From positions 1 through 64,000 of the forward strand of contig JBILGC010000007.1 of NCBI GenBank assembly GCA_044351265.1: a stretch of 64,000 bases of DNA, written 5' to 3'. The notes beneath the pieces are model-generated. The model was not told where the DNA came from. It did not search any database and saw only the letters and a list, made by a program, of their open reading frames with translations. Made by a program: the position numbers and the translations under genes. The DNA comes from JAJTFA01 sp044351265 (GTDB lineage Bacteria > Bacteroidota > Bacteroidia > UKL13-3). Shown here piece after piece: positions 28,816 to 38,060 of this stretch; the stretch's first letter is position 1, and every line of letters begins with the position of its first letter.

Positions 28816-29841
28816 ATGGGTTTATTTTGCCCACTCATGCTTTTGTATCGGTATCTGCTTATTTTTTATTGTTTAGGTGTTTCGTCCGCTTACGCCCAAA
28901 TACTTCCTTCATTTGGTAACTCAAGAACAGGAGGTACAGGCATGCAGTTTCTTAAAATTTCCCCGGATGCAAGGGCTATGTCGCTTGCCGGTGCTGCTGT
29001 TGCTGTTGCTAATGATGCATCAGCTATGTACTGGAATCCGGCAGGCATTACAGGCGTTGACACAGGCAAAGTGAATCTCATGATTTCACATAGCCGTTAC
29101 TTTGGTGATATCAATGCAAATTATGCAGGTGCTTTGATTAGGGCAGGACGCCACTCATTTGTTGGTGTTCAAGTTTTTTCCATGAATTATGGAGACATGA
29201 AGGAAACAACAGAATTTGATCCCAGCGGCACAGGCAGAACATTCGGTATCAACAATTATTTTATTGGCCTTACATACGCCAAGATATTAACCAATAATTT
29301 CAGTTTTGGACTTAATGGTAAATATGCCAATGAAAGTTTTGTTGGCATTAATGTACATAATGTACTATTTGATTTAGGCCTGAAATATGACGTTGGTGTT
29401 AAGCATACCCGCTTTGGGGTTAACTTCAGTAATTTTGGTTTAAATGTTAAACCTTCAGGTGTTGTGCAGGTGCTTAAATTTGAAGGTATGCAAAACATCA
29501 GCAATTTCAGTGATATCTCAGTTCCTGCCTTGTTTCGTTTGGGTATTGCGTTTGATCCTGTGCATACCAATGAGCATGTGCTTACTATAGTCGGGCAACT
29601 CAATCATCCAACGGATAATAATGAAACCTATGTGTTGGCTGCCGAATATAGTTATCTTAAAATTGGTTACCTTAGAACGGGATATGAGTTTGGCTCTGAT
29701 GAAAATTACATTGGCCCATCAGCAGGAATCGGTTTGAAAATTCTTCGAAGGTTTGGTGGTTTAACTCTCGATTATGGCTTTGTAGCAAAGAACCGTTTGG
29801 GATATAACCAAAGAATAACCTTAGCAATATTGGTCAGATAA
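28816..29841 (+). CDS. PorV/PorQ-family outer membrane protein (T9SS-associated)
   Basis: This 341-residue protein has a signal peptide ending SSAYAQ and a FadL-like 14-strand barrel of the PorV/PorQ (UPF0164) family. Typical features are FLKISPDARAMSLAGA near the mature N-terminus, then YWNPAGI. In T9SS, PorV-type proteins shuttle cargo from the translocon to the attachment complex. That would fit the several sorting-domain proteins in this window. ATG 28816 is used here; ATG 28837 gives a shorter signal peptide and follows a TATTTTG motif, so it is an equal candidate. The stop is directly followed by the next gene's ATG. Confidence 0.82.
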   Translation: MGLFCPLMLLYRYLLIFYCLGVSSAYAQILPSFGNSRTGGTGMQFLKISPDARAMSLAGAAVAVANDASAMYWNPAGITGVDTGKVNLMISHSRYFGDINANYAGALIRAGRHSFVGVQVFSMNYGDMKETTEFDPSGTGRTFGINNYFIGLTYAKILTNNFSFGLNGKYANESFVGINVHNVLFDLGLKYDVGVKHTRFGVNFSNFGLNVKPSGVVQVLKFEGMQNISNFSDISVPALFRLGIAFDPVHTNEHVLTIVGQLNHPTDNNETYVLAAEYSYLKIGYLRTGYEFGSDENYIGPSAGIGLKILRRFGGLTLDYGFVAKNRLGYNQRITLAILVR

Positions 29842-31089
29842 ATGAAAGCAAAAGCAATACATATATTTTTTAGCATTGTGATTTCACTCTTGCTCACGTC
29901 TTGTTCAGCGCTGTTTGGCAATAAGGAAGACGAACAGGTGAATGAAATTTTTGTTCAGGGCGCTATTGACCCCAATCTTATTCCTCAAACCGTTGGATAC
30001 GTTCCTGTTTATCCTTTTTTTCAGGGCTTCTCAAATCCCGTTGATGTTTTTGTAGGATATGATGAATTTGTTTATGTAGTAGATGATAACGGATTAAATA
30101 TTTTGGATCAAAAAGGAACGAAGTACCAGAATATTCCAATTCCAGGGGCAACAGATGTTACGCAAGACAGAAGGTTGCATACCTATGTTTGTGGCAGGAT
30201 TGAATTACCAAGAGGAGTAGGTGGTGCCTTGGTAAACCTGCCTGCAGTTTACCACCTGATGAATACGGCAACGGGAAACTATGTTATTGTAGATACACTC
30301 ATTCACCCCGATTGCGATGCATCCAGAGGAGCAACAGCTTTCCGTGGAACTGATGATGAAAAAGTGCAATTCACTGGACTGGCCACCTTGCATGATAACA
30401 CTTTGTATGTTAGTCGTACCGGTCCGCGCAATGATCCCAATGCATTTTTCAGACCTGATAATGGAGTATTATTATTTGATGCCGATGGATCAAATATTGG
30501 TTTTGCAAATGGCCTAACACCCAATTCCCCCAGTTTAAAATCTGCTATGGGCATATCTGCAATTGCAACGCTGGCAGCGCCTCCGCAGCGTCAGCAAGGC
30601 ATCAATACTGGAAAAAGTTTTATGCTTACGCAGGCCGATGCAACCGTTAATATTGAATACCGCGCCTTATACATAAATGTTTCAGACGATCCGGATGCCG
30701 GTACTTCATACAGCGAAACATCTTTGCTACTCAATTACGACTATAGCAAAGGAGATAAATTTTTGTATCAACCTTTTCGGTTTAAAAAACCCGAAGATTG
30801 TTTTATTGCGCCTGATGCTTTGCAATACAGTTTTATTGTTGACAGTGGCACCGACTCTCTTTACATTTTTACGAATCAGGGAATAGAAGGAGTGAATCCG
30901 CCTGCCAACTCCGGCCTTAAAAAACAAGTGGTTGTTTCTTTTGGAGGACCCGGTAAAGATGGTAATTCCGGAGGTCCTTTCAGTTTCAAAGATCCTAGCG
31001 GTGTATGCTATTTCCGCAGAATGATTTTTGTTGCAGATAAGGGTAACAACCGCATTTGTCGTTATATGCTAAGCACCGATTTACAATAG
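29842..31089 (+). CDS. NHL-like beta-propeller lipoprotein
   Basis: This 415-residue lipoprotein has a signal peptide with lipobox LTSC. It contains NHL/propeller-like blades such as FSNPVDVFVGYDEFVYVVDD near the N-terminus and a final blade (FKDPSGVCYF, VADKGNNRICRY). The start codon follows the stop of the PorV-like gene with no gap (TAAATG), so the two are almost certainly one operon and probably work together at the outer membrane. No enzymatic motif was recognised. Its role could be binding or support of the PorV-like barrel. Confidence 0.8.
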   Translation: MKAKAIHIFFSIVISLLLTSCSALFGNKEDEQVNEIFVQGAIDPNLIPQTVGYVPVYPFFQGFSNPVDVFVGYDEFVYVVDDNGLNILDQKGTKYQNIPIPGATDVTQDRRLHTYVCGRIELPRGVGGALVNLPAVYHLMNTATGNYVIVDTLIHPDCDASRGATAFRGTDDEKVQFTGLATLHDNTLYVSRTGPRNDPNAFFRPDNGVLLFDADGSNIGFANGLTPNSPSLKSAMGISAIATLAAPPQRQQGINTGKSFMLTQADATVNIEYRALYINVSDDPDAGTSYSETSLLLNYDYSKGDKFLYQPFRFKKPEDCFIAPDALQYSFIVDSGTDSLYIFTNQGIEGVNPPANSGLKKQVVVSFGGPGKDGNSGGPFSFKDPSGVCYFRRMIFVADKGNNRICRYMLSTDLQ

Positions 31090-31103
31090 TAAATACATCT
31101 CAG

Positions 31104-31988
31104 GTGAAATTATTCCGTTCACGCATAGCTCCTACACCCAGCGGTTATTTGCATCGCGGAAATCTATTTAACTTTTTACTTATTGCACTGATTACTCGCA
31201 GCAATGGCGGTGAATTGCGTTTGCGTATTGATGACATGGATGCGCAACGAGCCCGGCCGCAATACCTGCATGATATTTTTGATACATTGAATTGGCTACA
31301 AATTTCATGGCAACAAGGACCTAAAAATGTTGCAGAGCATATGCAGTTTTTTACGCAGTCTAACCGCATGCAATTGTATGTCTCCTTCCTGCTGCAATTA
31401 ATAGAGCAAGCTGAAGTATATGCATGTACCTGCTCAAGAAAAGAGCTTAGTGAGGAAGGCCATGTCATTTATCCTGGCACATGCAGATTAAAGCAAATAC
31501 CGCTAAATACCCCGCAGGCAGCGTGGCGCATTCATGTGCCTAAAGACACAATTATTCGCTGGTTAGATGAATCACTAGGAGAAGTTGAGATGAATCTTTC
31601 TCAACTCATGGGTGATTTCATCATCAGACGAAAAGATGGTTTGCCTGCGTACCAAGTGGTTTCATTGGTTGATGATTTGTTGTATGAAACCACGTTCATT
31701 GTTAGAGGTGTTGATTTGCTTCAAAGCACGGCTGCTCAATTATGGCTCTCGCAAGTTGCACAAAATCCTGACTTTATCAGGACAAACTTTTATCATCACC
31801 AATTACTGATGCATGCTAATGGAGAGAAATTATCAAAATCAGCTTCTTATCATTCCACATCGTTGCATGCAAGAGAGGTCTCACTTCAAGCAATCATCAG
31901 TAGCTTTTCTAACTGGATGGGCCACACAACAAAAGCTCAAAGTATAGATGAGCTTTTGGCAGAGCAGCCTTTGTTGTTTAAGATATAA
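31104..31988 (+). CDS. gluQ: Glutamyl-Q tRNA(Asp) synthetase-like enzyme
   Basis: This ~294-residue protein is a truncated glutamyl-tRNA synthetase catalytic core without an anticodon-binding domain. Known family members attach glutamate to queuosine in tRNA(Asp). Seen motifs are RIAPTPSGYLHRGN (class I HIGH region), a Cys-x-Cys...Tyr-x3-Cys zinc site (YACTCS...YPGTCR) and the KMSKS equivalent EKLSKS. No ATG is available; GTG at 31104 gives the usual N-terminus, 14 bases after the preceding gene's stop. A TTG at 31056 would extend it into that gene. Confidence 0.82.
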   Translation: MKLFRSRIAPTPSGYLHRGNLFNFLLIALITRSNGGELRLRIDDMDAQRARPQYLHDIFDTLNWLQISWQQGPKNVAEHMQFFTQSNRMQLYVSFLLQLIEQAEVYACTCSRKELSEEGHVIYPGTCRLKQIPLNTPQAAWRIHVPKDTIIRWLDESLGEVEMNLSQLMGDFIIRRKDGLPAYQVVSLVDDLLYETTFIVRGVDLLQSTAAQLWLSQVAQNPDFIRTNFYHHQLLMHANGEKLSKSASYHSTSLHAREVSLQAIISSFSNWMGHTTKAQSIDELLAEQPLLFKI

Positions 31989-32042
31989 TACTGATTCCTC
32001 ATTTCATTGGCTATTAACAGTTTCATCCTTCATACTTTTTGC

Positions 32043-32050
32043 TACTTTTG
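32043..32050 (+). promoter_or_regulatory. -7 element before tatC
   Basis: TACTTTTG fits TAnnTTTG and ends 8 bases before the ATG at 32059. No clear -33 TTTG was found at normal spacing, so this is supported by one element only. Confidence 0.4.
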
Positions 32051-32058
32051 CGCACCCT

Positions 32059-32889
32059 ATGCCGCTAGACCAATTACCTGAAGATAACACGGAAAATATT
32101 AAGGAAATGAGTTTCTTTGATCATATAGATGAGTTCAGGGGCCATATTGTGCGTTCTGTTCTTGCTGTTCTGGTGCTAAGTATTGTCGCTTTCTTTAATA
32201 AATACCTGCTGTTTGATGTAATTATTTTTGGTCCGCTGCATCTTGATTTCTGGACCTATCGGGTTTTGTGCGAACTATCATACACATTTACTGGAACAGA
32301 TATGTATTGCATAAAAGAAATGGGTTTCGTGCTTTCCAACATAACCATGTCTGGGCAGTTTACGGAGCACTTATTTGTTTCGTTTATTAGTGGCCTTATT
32401 TTGGCATTCCCTTTTATTTTATGGGAGCTATGGCGCTTTATTAAACCTGCACTTAGCCACAAGGAAATACGATATGCGCGTGGCCTCGTCTTTTTTAGTT
32501 CTATGTTATTTTTTGCGGGTATATTATTTGGATATTTCTTTCTATCACCGCTCTCCATTAATTTCTTAGGTTCGTATAAAGTAAGCGAGCTGGTAAGTAA
32601 CGAAATCAACCTTGATTCATATGTTTCATTTATTGCCACACTTACTTTTGCTACAGGTCTTATTTTTGAGATGCCCATATTGGTCTATTTTCTTAGCAAG
32701 ATTGGCCTTTTAGGTAGTGGTTGGATGTCAAAAAATCGGAGATATGCAATTGTCGTAATTTTAATTCTAGCAGGCTTGCTCACACCGTCACCTGACATTG
32801 CCAGCATGATTCTGATGTTTATACCTTTATATGGCTTGTATGAGGCAAGCATACTTGTGGCCAAAGCTGTAGAACGCAACAAAGTTTAA
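32059..32889 (+). CDS. tatC: Sec-independent twin-arginine translocase subunit TatC
   Basis: This 276-residue polytopic inner-membrane protein forms the receptor for twin-arginine signal peptides. Family features include the cytoplasmic N-terminus MSFFDHIDEFRGHIVRS, the PFILWELWRFIKPAL region with its conserved Glu and Phe/Pro pattern, and the later GLIFEMPILVYFLSKIG and GLLTPSPDIASMIL segments. Six hydrophobic helices can be traced. The start at 32059 (MPLDQLPEDN) is preferred to an upstream frame because it follows a promoter-like TACTTTTG. No tatA/B gene is in the window. The insertion of ~40 residues in the first periplasmic loop is larger than in E. coli TatC. Confidence 0.93.
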   Translation: MPLDQLPEDNTENIKEMSFFDHIDEFRGHIVRSVLAVLVLSIVAFFNKYLLFDVIIFGPLHLDFWTYRVLCELSYTFTGTDMYCIKEMGFVLSNITMSGQFTEHLFVSFISGLILAFPFILWELWRFIKPALSHKEIRYARGLVFFSSMLFFAGILFGYFFLSPLSINFLGSYKVSELVSNEINLDSYVSFIATLTFATGLIFEMPILVYFLSKIGLLGSGWMSKNRRYAIVVILILAGLLTPSPDIASMILMFIPLYGLYEASILVAKAVERNKV

Positions 32890-32963
32890 CCGGATATAAA
32901 ACGATTCGCCTGCGCTCGATAAAATAGAATTGATTTAGATTATATTCGACCAAAAATTAGTTT

Positions 32964-33395
32964 ATGAAAATTGCTTTAGGAGGCGATCATGCCGGATTTT
33001 CTTACAAAGAAGAAATAAAATCCATGCTTACAACGCTTGGTCATCAGGTGCATGATTTTGGTCCCTTTTCTGATGTCTCCGTTGACTATCCTGACTTTGC
33101 TCATCCGCTTGCCTTATCGGTTGAAAAGGGCGAATCGGATTTTGGCATTCTTATTTGTGGCAGTGGCAATGGAGTTGCTATTACTGCCAATAAGCATCAG
33201 GGAGTAAGAGCAGCACTATGTTGGTTGGTAGAGCTGGGGGCTCTTGCCAGACAACATAACAATGCCAATGTTTTGTGTTTACCGTCACGTTTTATTTCAC
33301 TTGAAATTGCCAAGCAAATTACCCAAAGTTTTATTGAAACTGATTTTGAAGGCGGAAGGCATGAAAACAGGGTAAATAAAATAGCCTGCACTTAA
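32964..33395 (+). CDS. rpiB: Ribose-5-phosphate isomerase B
   Basis: This 143-residue cytosolic enzyme of the RpiB/LacAB family interconverts ribose-5-phosphate and ribulose-5-phosphate in the pentose phosphate pathway. It has the N-terminal GGDHAG phosphate-binding motif, the catalytic Cys in CGSGNG and the His in RQHNNANVL. The stop lies four bases before the meaB start, so the two genes are probably co-transcribed. Confidence 0.94.
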   Translation: MKIALGGDHAGFSYKEEIKSMLTTLGHQVHDFGPFSDVSVDYPDFAHPLALSVEKGESDFGILICGSGNGVAITANKHQGVRAALCWLVELGALARQHNNANVLCLPSRFISLEIAKQITQSFIETDFEGGRHENRVNKIACT

Positions 33396-33399
33396 AATC

Positions 33400-34311
33400 A
33401 TGAATAATAGCGTTGATAATTTGATACCATTGCTGCTGCAGGGTGATAAACGCACCCTTGCTCGTTGCATTTCTATGGTTGAAAATGGCTATGAAGGTTA
33501 TGAGGAATTGCTCAGAAAACTTACGTTCAATAAATCAACGCCAGTTATAGGAATTACAGGCCCTCCGGGAGCAGGCAAAAGTTCCCTTATTGCAGCCTTG
33601 GCAAGGCATATTGTCGCCAAACAAAAAACGCTAGGCATTATAGCCATTGATCCAAGCTCTCCTTTTAATCAAGGCTCTCTTATGGGCGATCGTTTGCGCA
33701 TGACAGAGCATTTTCTGCATCCATCTGTTTTTATTAGAAGTATGGCGGGTAGAGGAAGTTTAGGCGGACTTGCGCCTAAAATTTTTGAAGTGGCAGATGT
33801 AATGAAAGCAGCAGGCTTTGATTATGTCATCATTGAAACCATAGGTGTTGGCCAAAGCGAAGTTGAAATTGCTGCATTGGCTGATACCACAGTTTTGGTG
33901 CTGGTTCCGGAGGCCGGAGATGAAATTCAGACCATAAAAAGCGGAGTGATGGAAATTGCAGACATATACGTGCTGAACAAATCAGACCGCGATGGTGCAG
34001 ACAGCTTTTTTAAAAACCTTTTTGTGCTTGCCCACTCTCACGCAAGATTGGGTTGGGAAGCTCCGGTTATTAAAACTATTGCCACTAAAGATGAAGGCGT
34101 AGATTTATTGTTTGATGCCATACTTAAACATGCTGAGCATGGCACCGATCACGATAAAAAGTTGCATCTCCTTGCCGAGAAGGTTTTGCTGATGATTAAA
34201 AATCAACGCACAAAAGATATCTCAATCGCACAAATACAGTCAGATTTGAAGCAACACGTGTCTGACAAAAACTTTAACCTGTACAGGTATGTTACTAAAT
34301 TTGATAAGTAA
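33400..34311 (+). CDS. meaB: Methylmalonyl-CoA mutase-associated GTPase MeaB
   Basis: This 303-residue G3E-family GTPase protects and reloads adenosylcobalamin in methylmalonyl-CoA mutase. The P-loop is GPPGAGKSSL near residue 53. Further family motifs are DPSSPFNQGSLMGDR, AGRGSLGGLA, ETIGVGQSE and the base-recognition NKSD. The length is at the short end for the family (~300-330). The mutase itself is not in this window. The gene follows rpiB by four bases and is followed by a hairpin terminator. Confidence 0.93.
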   Translation: MNNSVDNLIPLLLQGDKRTLARCISMVENGYEGYEELLRKLTFNKSTPVIGITGPPGAGKSSLIAALARHIVAKQKTLGIIAIDPSSPFNQGSLMGDRLRMTEHFLHPSVFIRSMAGRGSLGGLAPKIFEVADVMKAAGFDYVIIETIGVGQSEVEIAALADTTVLVLVPEAGDEIQTIKSGVMEIADIYVLNKSDRDGADSFFKNLFVLAHSHARLGWEAPVIKTIATKDEGVDLLFDAILKHAEHGTDHDKKLHLLAEKVLLMIKNQRTKDISIAQIQSDLKQHVSDKNFNLYRYVTKFDK

Positions 34312-34320
34312 ACAAACCGG

Positions 34321-34348
34321 CCTCTGCTAAAACATCGCAGAGGTTTTA
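34321..34348 (+). terminator. Terminator after meaB
   Basis: A 7-bp stem CCTCTGC / GCAGAGG with a 9-base loop is followed by TTTT. It lies 9 bases after the meaB stop and before the flavin reductase start. Confidence 0.65.
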
Positions 34349-34362
34349 AAAACAGAAGATTA

Positions 34363-34944
34363 ATGAATATTTGCATCCTTTCAGGCTCGGCAAGAGAAAA
34401 CAACAATACCATTCGCGTAGCATTGGCCATAAAAAACCTACTGTCATCAAATCATCAGGTTACGCTGGTAGATTTTAGACAGTATGATATACCTTTTATC
34501 AATCAGGCTCAGATTAGTCATAAGCAGCTTTCCTCATTTCAACAACAATTGGTAAATGGCATGAGTGGGGCACAATTGGTAATTATCATTTCTCCCGAAT
34601 ACAATTGGAGTACAACACCTGAAATACTTAACTTTCTGCATCGTTTTGGAGAAAAGGAATTTGCGCACTTGTTTCAAAACAAAGTATTTTCAATGGTTGG
34701 TGTTTCCACAGGAAAGGGTGGTAAAACACCGGCCTTGCATTTAACATCCATTCTCAATAAAATCATCAGTTTTTTAAATCTTGATTCAGTGGTTTGTTCA
34801 GGAATTTTTGAATCACACTTCACCAAAGAGGTATTGAGTGAAAGTGGAGAACTGCTGGGTAATGCCCAATATGAGAAGGGCCTGAAGCATTATCTGGAAT
34901 ATACGCTGCGTATTGCAGAGCGTTGGCAACGCTTAGGTTCGTAA
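34363..34944 (+). CDS. NADPH-dependent FMN reductase family protein
   Basis: This 193-residue flavodoxin-like protein has the FMN phosphate loop SGSARENNNT at its N-terminus, the isoalloxazine segment SPEYNWSTTPEILNF, and a third loop GVSTGKGG. Members reduce FMN, quinones or azo compounds with NAD(P)H. Its 3' end overlaps the convergent histidine kinase gene by 12 bases. The substrate is not known. Confidence 0.85.
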   Translation: MNICILSGSARENNNTIRVALAIKNLLSSNHQVTLVDFRQYDIPFINQAQISHKQLSSFQQQLVNGMSGAQLVIIISPEYNWSTTPEILNFLHRFGEKEFAHLFQNKVFSMVGVSTGKGGKTPALHLTSILNKIISFLNLDSVVCSGIFESHFTKEVLSESGELLGNAQYEKGLKHYLEYTLRIAERWQRLGS

Positions 34945-36096
34945 GATAATTCTGAAGATGGTTCCTTTGCCGGCCTCTGATTCTTTAACAAATATTTTTC
35001 CTTTGTGGTACTCTTCTATAATGCGTTTGGCAAGTGAAAGGCCAAGTCCCCAACCTCTCTTTTTGGTGGTATAACCCGGCTTGAAAACCGTTTTAAATTT
35101 TGCTTTAACAATGCCCTTACCGGTATCTTTCAAATCAATGAGCACCTGCGTTTTTTCGTGCTTTACGTCTATGCTAATTTTTCCGCTTCCTTCCATTGCA
35201 TCAATGGCGTTTTTACATAGGTTTTCAATAACCCACTCAAACAGGGGTTTGTTTAGCAATGCAATTTCCTCCGCTTGTGCATTAAGTTCAAAGGAAACAG
35301 TACGACCTGAACGCGATTGTAAATAATCTATGCAGTGTTGCAAAACTTCAGAAACATTTACTGCTTCAAGAACAGGTGCAGAACCTATTTTAGAAAACCT
35401 TTCTGTAATTAATTCTAATCGCTGTACATCTTTTCCCAGTTCGTTTAATATCTCTTCTTGTTGTTCCTTGGGTGATTCTCTAATCAGGTTTATCCATCCC
35501 ATGAGCGAAGAAACAGGCGTACCCAGTTGATGTGCGGTTTCTTTACTCATACCAACCCAAACTCGGTTCTGTTCAGCCCTGCGTGAACTACTGAATGCTA
35601 TATATGATATGAGAATGAAAACAGCAATAATGGTTAATTGATAATATGGATATTGCCTTAAACGAGTTAGCTGATAAGAATTTTTATAATATACGTAGTG
35701 GTAAAGTTGCTCCCGAGTATTTTCATCAAGCAGATAGTCAACCTTAATTGGGTCTCGCTGGGCTTTCATTAGTGCAAGTTCAGCCTGCAGGTAAGCAGTA
35801 TCGGCCTCTCTTCTGGCAGAATCCAAGTTGCGGTCGTTAATGATGTTTCCGTTCTCATCAGTCACAATTACAGGAATACTTTCATTGTCCATAATAATTG
35901 ATAAGGCAAAAGCATTTTGACCTTGCGAGCTGCTTAGCTCCTTAAGTGCATTGGCCCATAGCAGCATTTTTTTCTCTTCCTGCTTTGCCAAATCATCAGC
36001 AAGGGTGCGGGTATACCAAAGGCTAAACGCTCCAATGCCTGCAGCCATGAGCAGTAGGAGTCTTTTCCACCAAATTTTCTGATCGTAAGTCCGCAT
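34933..36096 (-). CDS. Membrane sensor histidine kinase
   Basis: This 387-residue protein has a helix at residues ~10-28, a periplasmic sensor of ~125 residues and a second helix near 155-175. The cytoplasmic kinase follows: phosphoacceptor His ~189 in ETAHQLGTPVSSL, N-box ENLCKNAIDAM, G1 DTGKGI and G2 GWGLGLSLAKRI. No response regulator gene is adjacent, so it is an orphan kinase here. A TATGTTTG -7 element lies at 36117-36124 on its strand. The gene overlaps the flavin reductase gene tail to tail. The signal sensed is unknown. Confidence 0.9.
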   Translation of the reverse strand: MRTYDQKIWWKRLLLLMAAGIGAFSLWYTRTLADDLAKQEEKKMLLWANALKELSSSQGQNAFALSIIMDNESIPVIVTDENGNIINDRNLDSARREADTAYLQAELALMKAQRDPIKVDYLLDENTREQLYHYVYYKNSYQLTRLRQYPYYQLTIIAVFILISYIAFSSSRRAEQNRVWVGMSKETAHQLGTPVSSLMGWINLIRESPKEQQEEILNELGKDVQRLELITERFSKIGSAPVLEAVNVSEVLQHCIDYLQSRSGRTVSFELNAQAEEIALLNKPLFEWVIENLCKNAIDAMEGSGKISIDVKHEKTQVLIDLKDTGKGIVKAKFKTVFKPGYTTKKRGWGLGLSLAKRIIEEYHKGKIFVKESEAGKGTIFRIILRT

Positions 36097-36116
36097 GCAA
36101 TAATATTACCTGATTA

Positions 36117-36124
36117 CAAACATA
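36117..36124 (-). promoter_or_regulatory. -7 element for the histidine kinase gene
   Basis: TATGTTTG on the minus strand matches TAnnTTTG and lies ~20 bases before the ATG at 36096. No -33 element was found at the expected distance. Confidence 0.4.
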
Positions 36125-36172
36125 TTTAATTCAGAAATATAAAGATATTCGTGCAGTTGAATTAACTGCAAT

Positions 36173-36934
36173 ATGAATTTATTTATTGAGTTGGCCCAAA
36201 AAAAGTATGTGATAGATATCTCGCAGCCGCTGGATATATCTATCCCTATGCAATCCGGCACAGCCAACCCCAATGCTTTTGGTATACAACCGCCATTATT
36301 TGAGCCATTTAAGGCAGGAGGTTTTATAGGTTCAGTTGCTATGGGCGGCTCAGTTAATTGCGAAAATTTGTTTCTGAATGCGCATGGCAATGGCACACAT
36401 ACCGAGTGTGTAGGTCATATCTCAAAAGAGCGAATTTCTATAAACAGTTGCCTCAAGCAATTTATGTTCAGCTGCGAGGTGATTTCATTTTCACCTGAGC
36501 AAATTTCCAATGGCGATTTTGTTATAACGCTTAAAGACGCGCAGGAAAAGCTAATGCATAACATACCAGAGGCCATTGCAATCAGAAGTTTGCCTAATAA
36601 CGAAAGTAAAAAGTGGGCCATTTATTCAGGTAATAATCCACCTTACTTAGAAGCAGAACTATGCTCGTGGCTCAGGGAAAATGGCGTAAAACATCTGCTA
36701 ATCGATATGCCATCCGTTGACAGGGAAGAAGATGGAGGGGCCCTTGCAGCGCATCATGCTTTCTGGAATTATCCGATAGCTACACGTTATGATGCCACCA
36801 TTACCGAAATGATTTTTTTACCTGATTCCATCCCTGATGGAATATATCTGCTCAATCTTCAAATAGCCTCTCTTGAAACAGATGCCAGCCCTTCCAAACC
36901 TGTATTATATAAACTGCAACCTCAAGAAGCATGA
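36173..36934 (+). CDS. Cyclase-family (kynurenine formamidase-like) metal hydrolase
   Basis: This 253-residue protein belongs to the cyclase/KynB fold family of divalent-metal hydrolases. The signature HxxGTHxExxxH is present as HGNGTHTECVGH near residue 70. A later LLIDMPSVDREEDGG followed by HH supplies the usual second metal-site segment. Known members hydrolyse N-formylkynurenine or related amides. No tryptophan catabolic gene is adjacent, so the substrate is open. The stop overlaps the rluD start as ATGA. Confidence 0.82.
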   Translation: MNLFIELAQKKYVIDISQPLDISIPMQSGTANPNAFGIQPPLFEPFKAGGFIGSVAMGGSVNCENLFLNAHGNGTHTECVGHISKERISINSCLKQFMFSCEVISFSPEQISNGDFVITLKDAQEKLMHNIPEAIAIRSLPNNESKKWAIYSGNNPPYLEAELCSWLRENGVKHLLIDMPSVDREEDGGALAAHHAFWNYPIATRYDATITEMIFLPDSIPDGIYLLNLQIASLETDASPSKPVLYKLQPQEA

Positions 36935-37995
36935 TAAAAGAAGATTCGGATGAATTTGAAAATGGTGAGGAGGGCACCGAGCAGGAGTTATATGAGCACC
37001 ACCGCATAGTAGTAGATAAAGGTCAATCCCTGCTGCGTATTGATAAATATTTAATGCACCGGCTTCAAAATGCAAGCCGCACCAAAATACAGGCTGCTGC
37101 TGATGCTGGTTGTATTATTGTAAATGAGAAAGCTGTTAAATCAAGTTATAAGGTAAAACCTGCTGATATTATTTCCATTGTTTTACCCCATCCTCCAAAG
37201 GATACGGAAATCATTCCGGAAAATATTCCGCTTCAGATTTTGTATGAAGATGATGATTTGCTTATAGTAAATAAAATTGCAGGAATGGTGGTGCATCCGG
37301 GTTACAATAACGTAAGCGGTACTTTGGTAAATGCACTTGCTTGGCATTTTAAAGATCTGCCATTTGCCAAAGAAAATAATATCAGACCCGGCCTGGTTCA
37401 CCGCATTGATAAAAATACTTCCGGCCTTTTGGTAGTGGCAAAAAACGAATATGCCATGACGCATCTGGCCAAACAATTTTATCACCACACCATTAAGCGC
37501 TCTTATTTAGCATTAGCTTGGGGCGATTTTGAGGCCGACCAAGGCACTGTTACGGGATATATTGGCAGAAGTACCAAAGACAGAAGGGTGTTTACTTTAT
37601 ATGATGATGAAGATAAAGGCAAGTGGAGTGTAACGCATTATAAGGTGTTTGAAAGATTAAACTATGTAAGTTTAATTGAATGTCGTTTGGAAACGGGGAG
37701 AACGCATCAAATCCGGGTGCACATGAAATCTATCGGACATCCTTTATTTGCAGATGAAACTTATGGTGGTGATTATGCAGTAAAGGGCACTACGTTTACC
37801 AAGTACAAACAATTTGTAGAGAATTGCTTTACACTTTGTCCGCGTCAGGCGTTGCATGCGCGTTCGTTGGGTTTTATTCATCCAAGAAGTGGCAAAGAGG
37901 TATATTTTGAAGCACCTATACCGGATGATATGGCAGCTGTGATAAGCAAATGGAAAGGATACCACCAGTCGGTTTTGAGTAAGCTGGAGGATTAA
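36931..37995 (+). CDS. rluD: RluD-like 23S rRNA pseudouridine synthase
   Basis: This 354-residue enzyme has an N-terminal S4 RNA-binding domain (LLRIDKYLMHRLQNASRTKI to ~residue 90) and a RluA-type catalytic domain. The catalytic Asp lies in HRIDKNTSGLLVVAK. The conserved GRTHQIRVHMKSIGHPL follows. It is expected to isomerise uridines in 23S rRNA helix 69. The N-terminus carries an acidic ~25-residue extension. Its start overlaps the upstream cyclase-family gene by four bases. Confidence 0.9.
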   Translation: MIKEDSDEFENGEEGTEQELYEHHRIVVDKGQSLLRIDKYLMHRLQNASRTKIQAAADAGCIIVNEKAVKSSYKVKPADIISIVLPHPPKDTEIIPENIPLQILYEDDDLLIVNKIAGMVVHPGYNNVSGTLVNALAWHFKDLPFAKENNIRPGLVHRIDKNTSGLLVVAKNEYAMTHLAKQFYHHTIKRSYLALAWGDFEADQGTVTGYIGRSTKDRRVFTLYDDEDKGKWSVTHYKVFERLNYVSLIECRLETGRTHQIRVHMKSIGHPLFADETYGGDYAVKGTTFTKYKQFVENCFTLCPRQALHARSLGFIHPRSGKEVYFEAPIPDDMAAVISKWKGYHQSVLSKLED

Positions 37996-38051
37996 ATATA
38001 CAGCTGTTGTTTTAATCAAAAACTTCATACATCTTTGATATAAAGCTTAAT

Positions 38052-38059
38052 TACTTTTG
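38052..38059 (+). promoter_or_regulatory. Possible -7 element at the start of the haem-motif protein gene
   Basis: TACTTTTG fits TAnnTTTG, and a TTTG occurs at 38034-38037, but the 14-base spacing is short. The motif ends one base before the ATG, so either the start site lies further from it than usual or the match is chance. Confidence 0.3.
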
Positions 38060-38060
38060 T

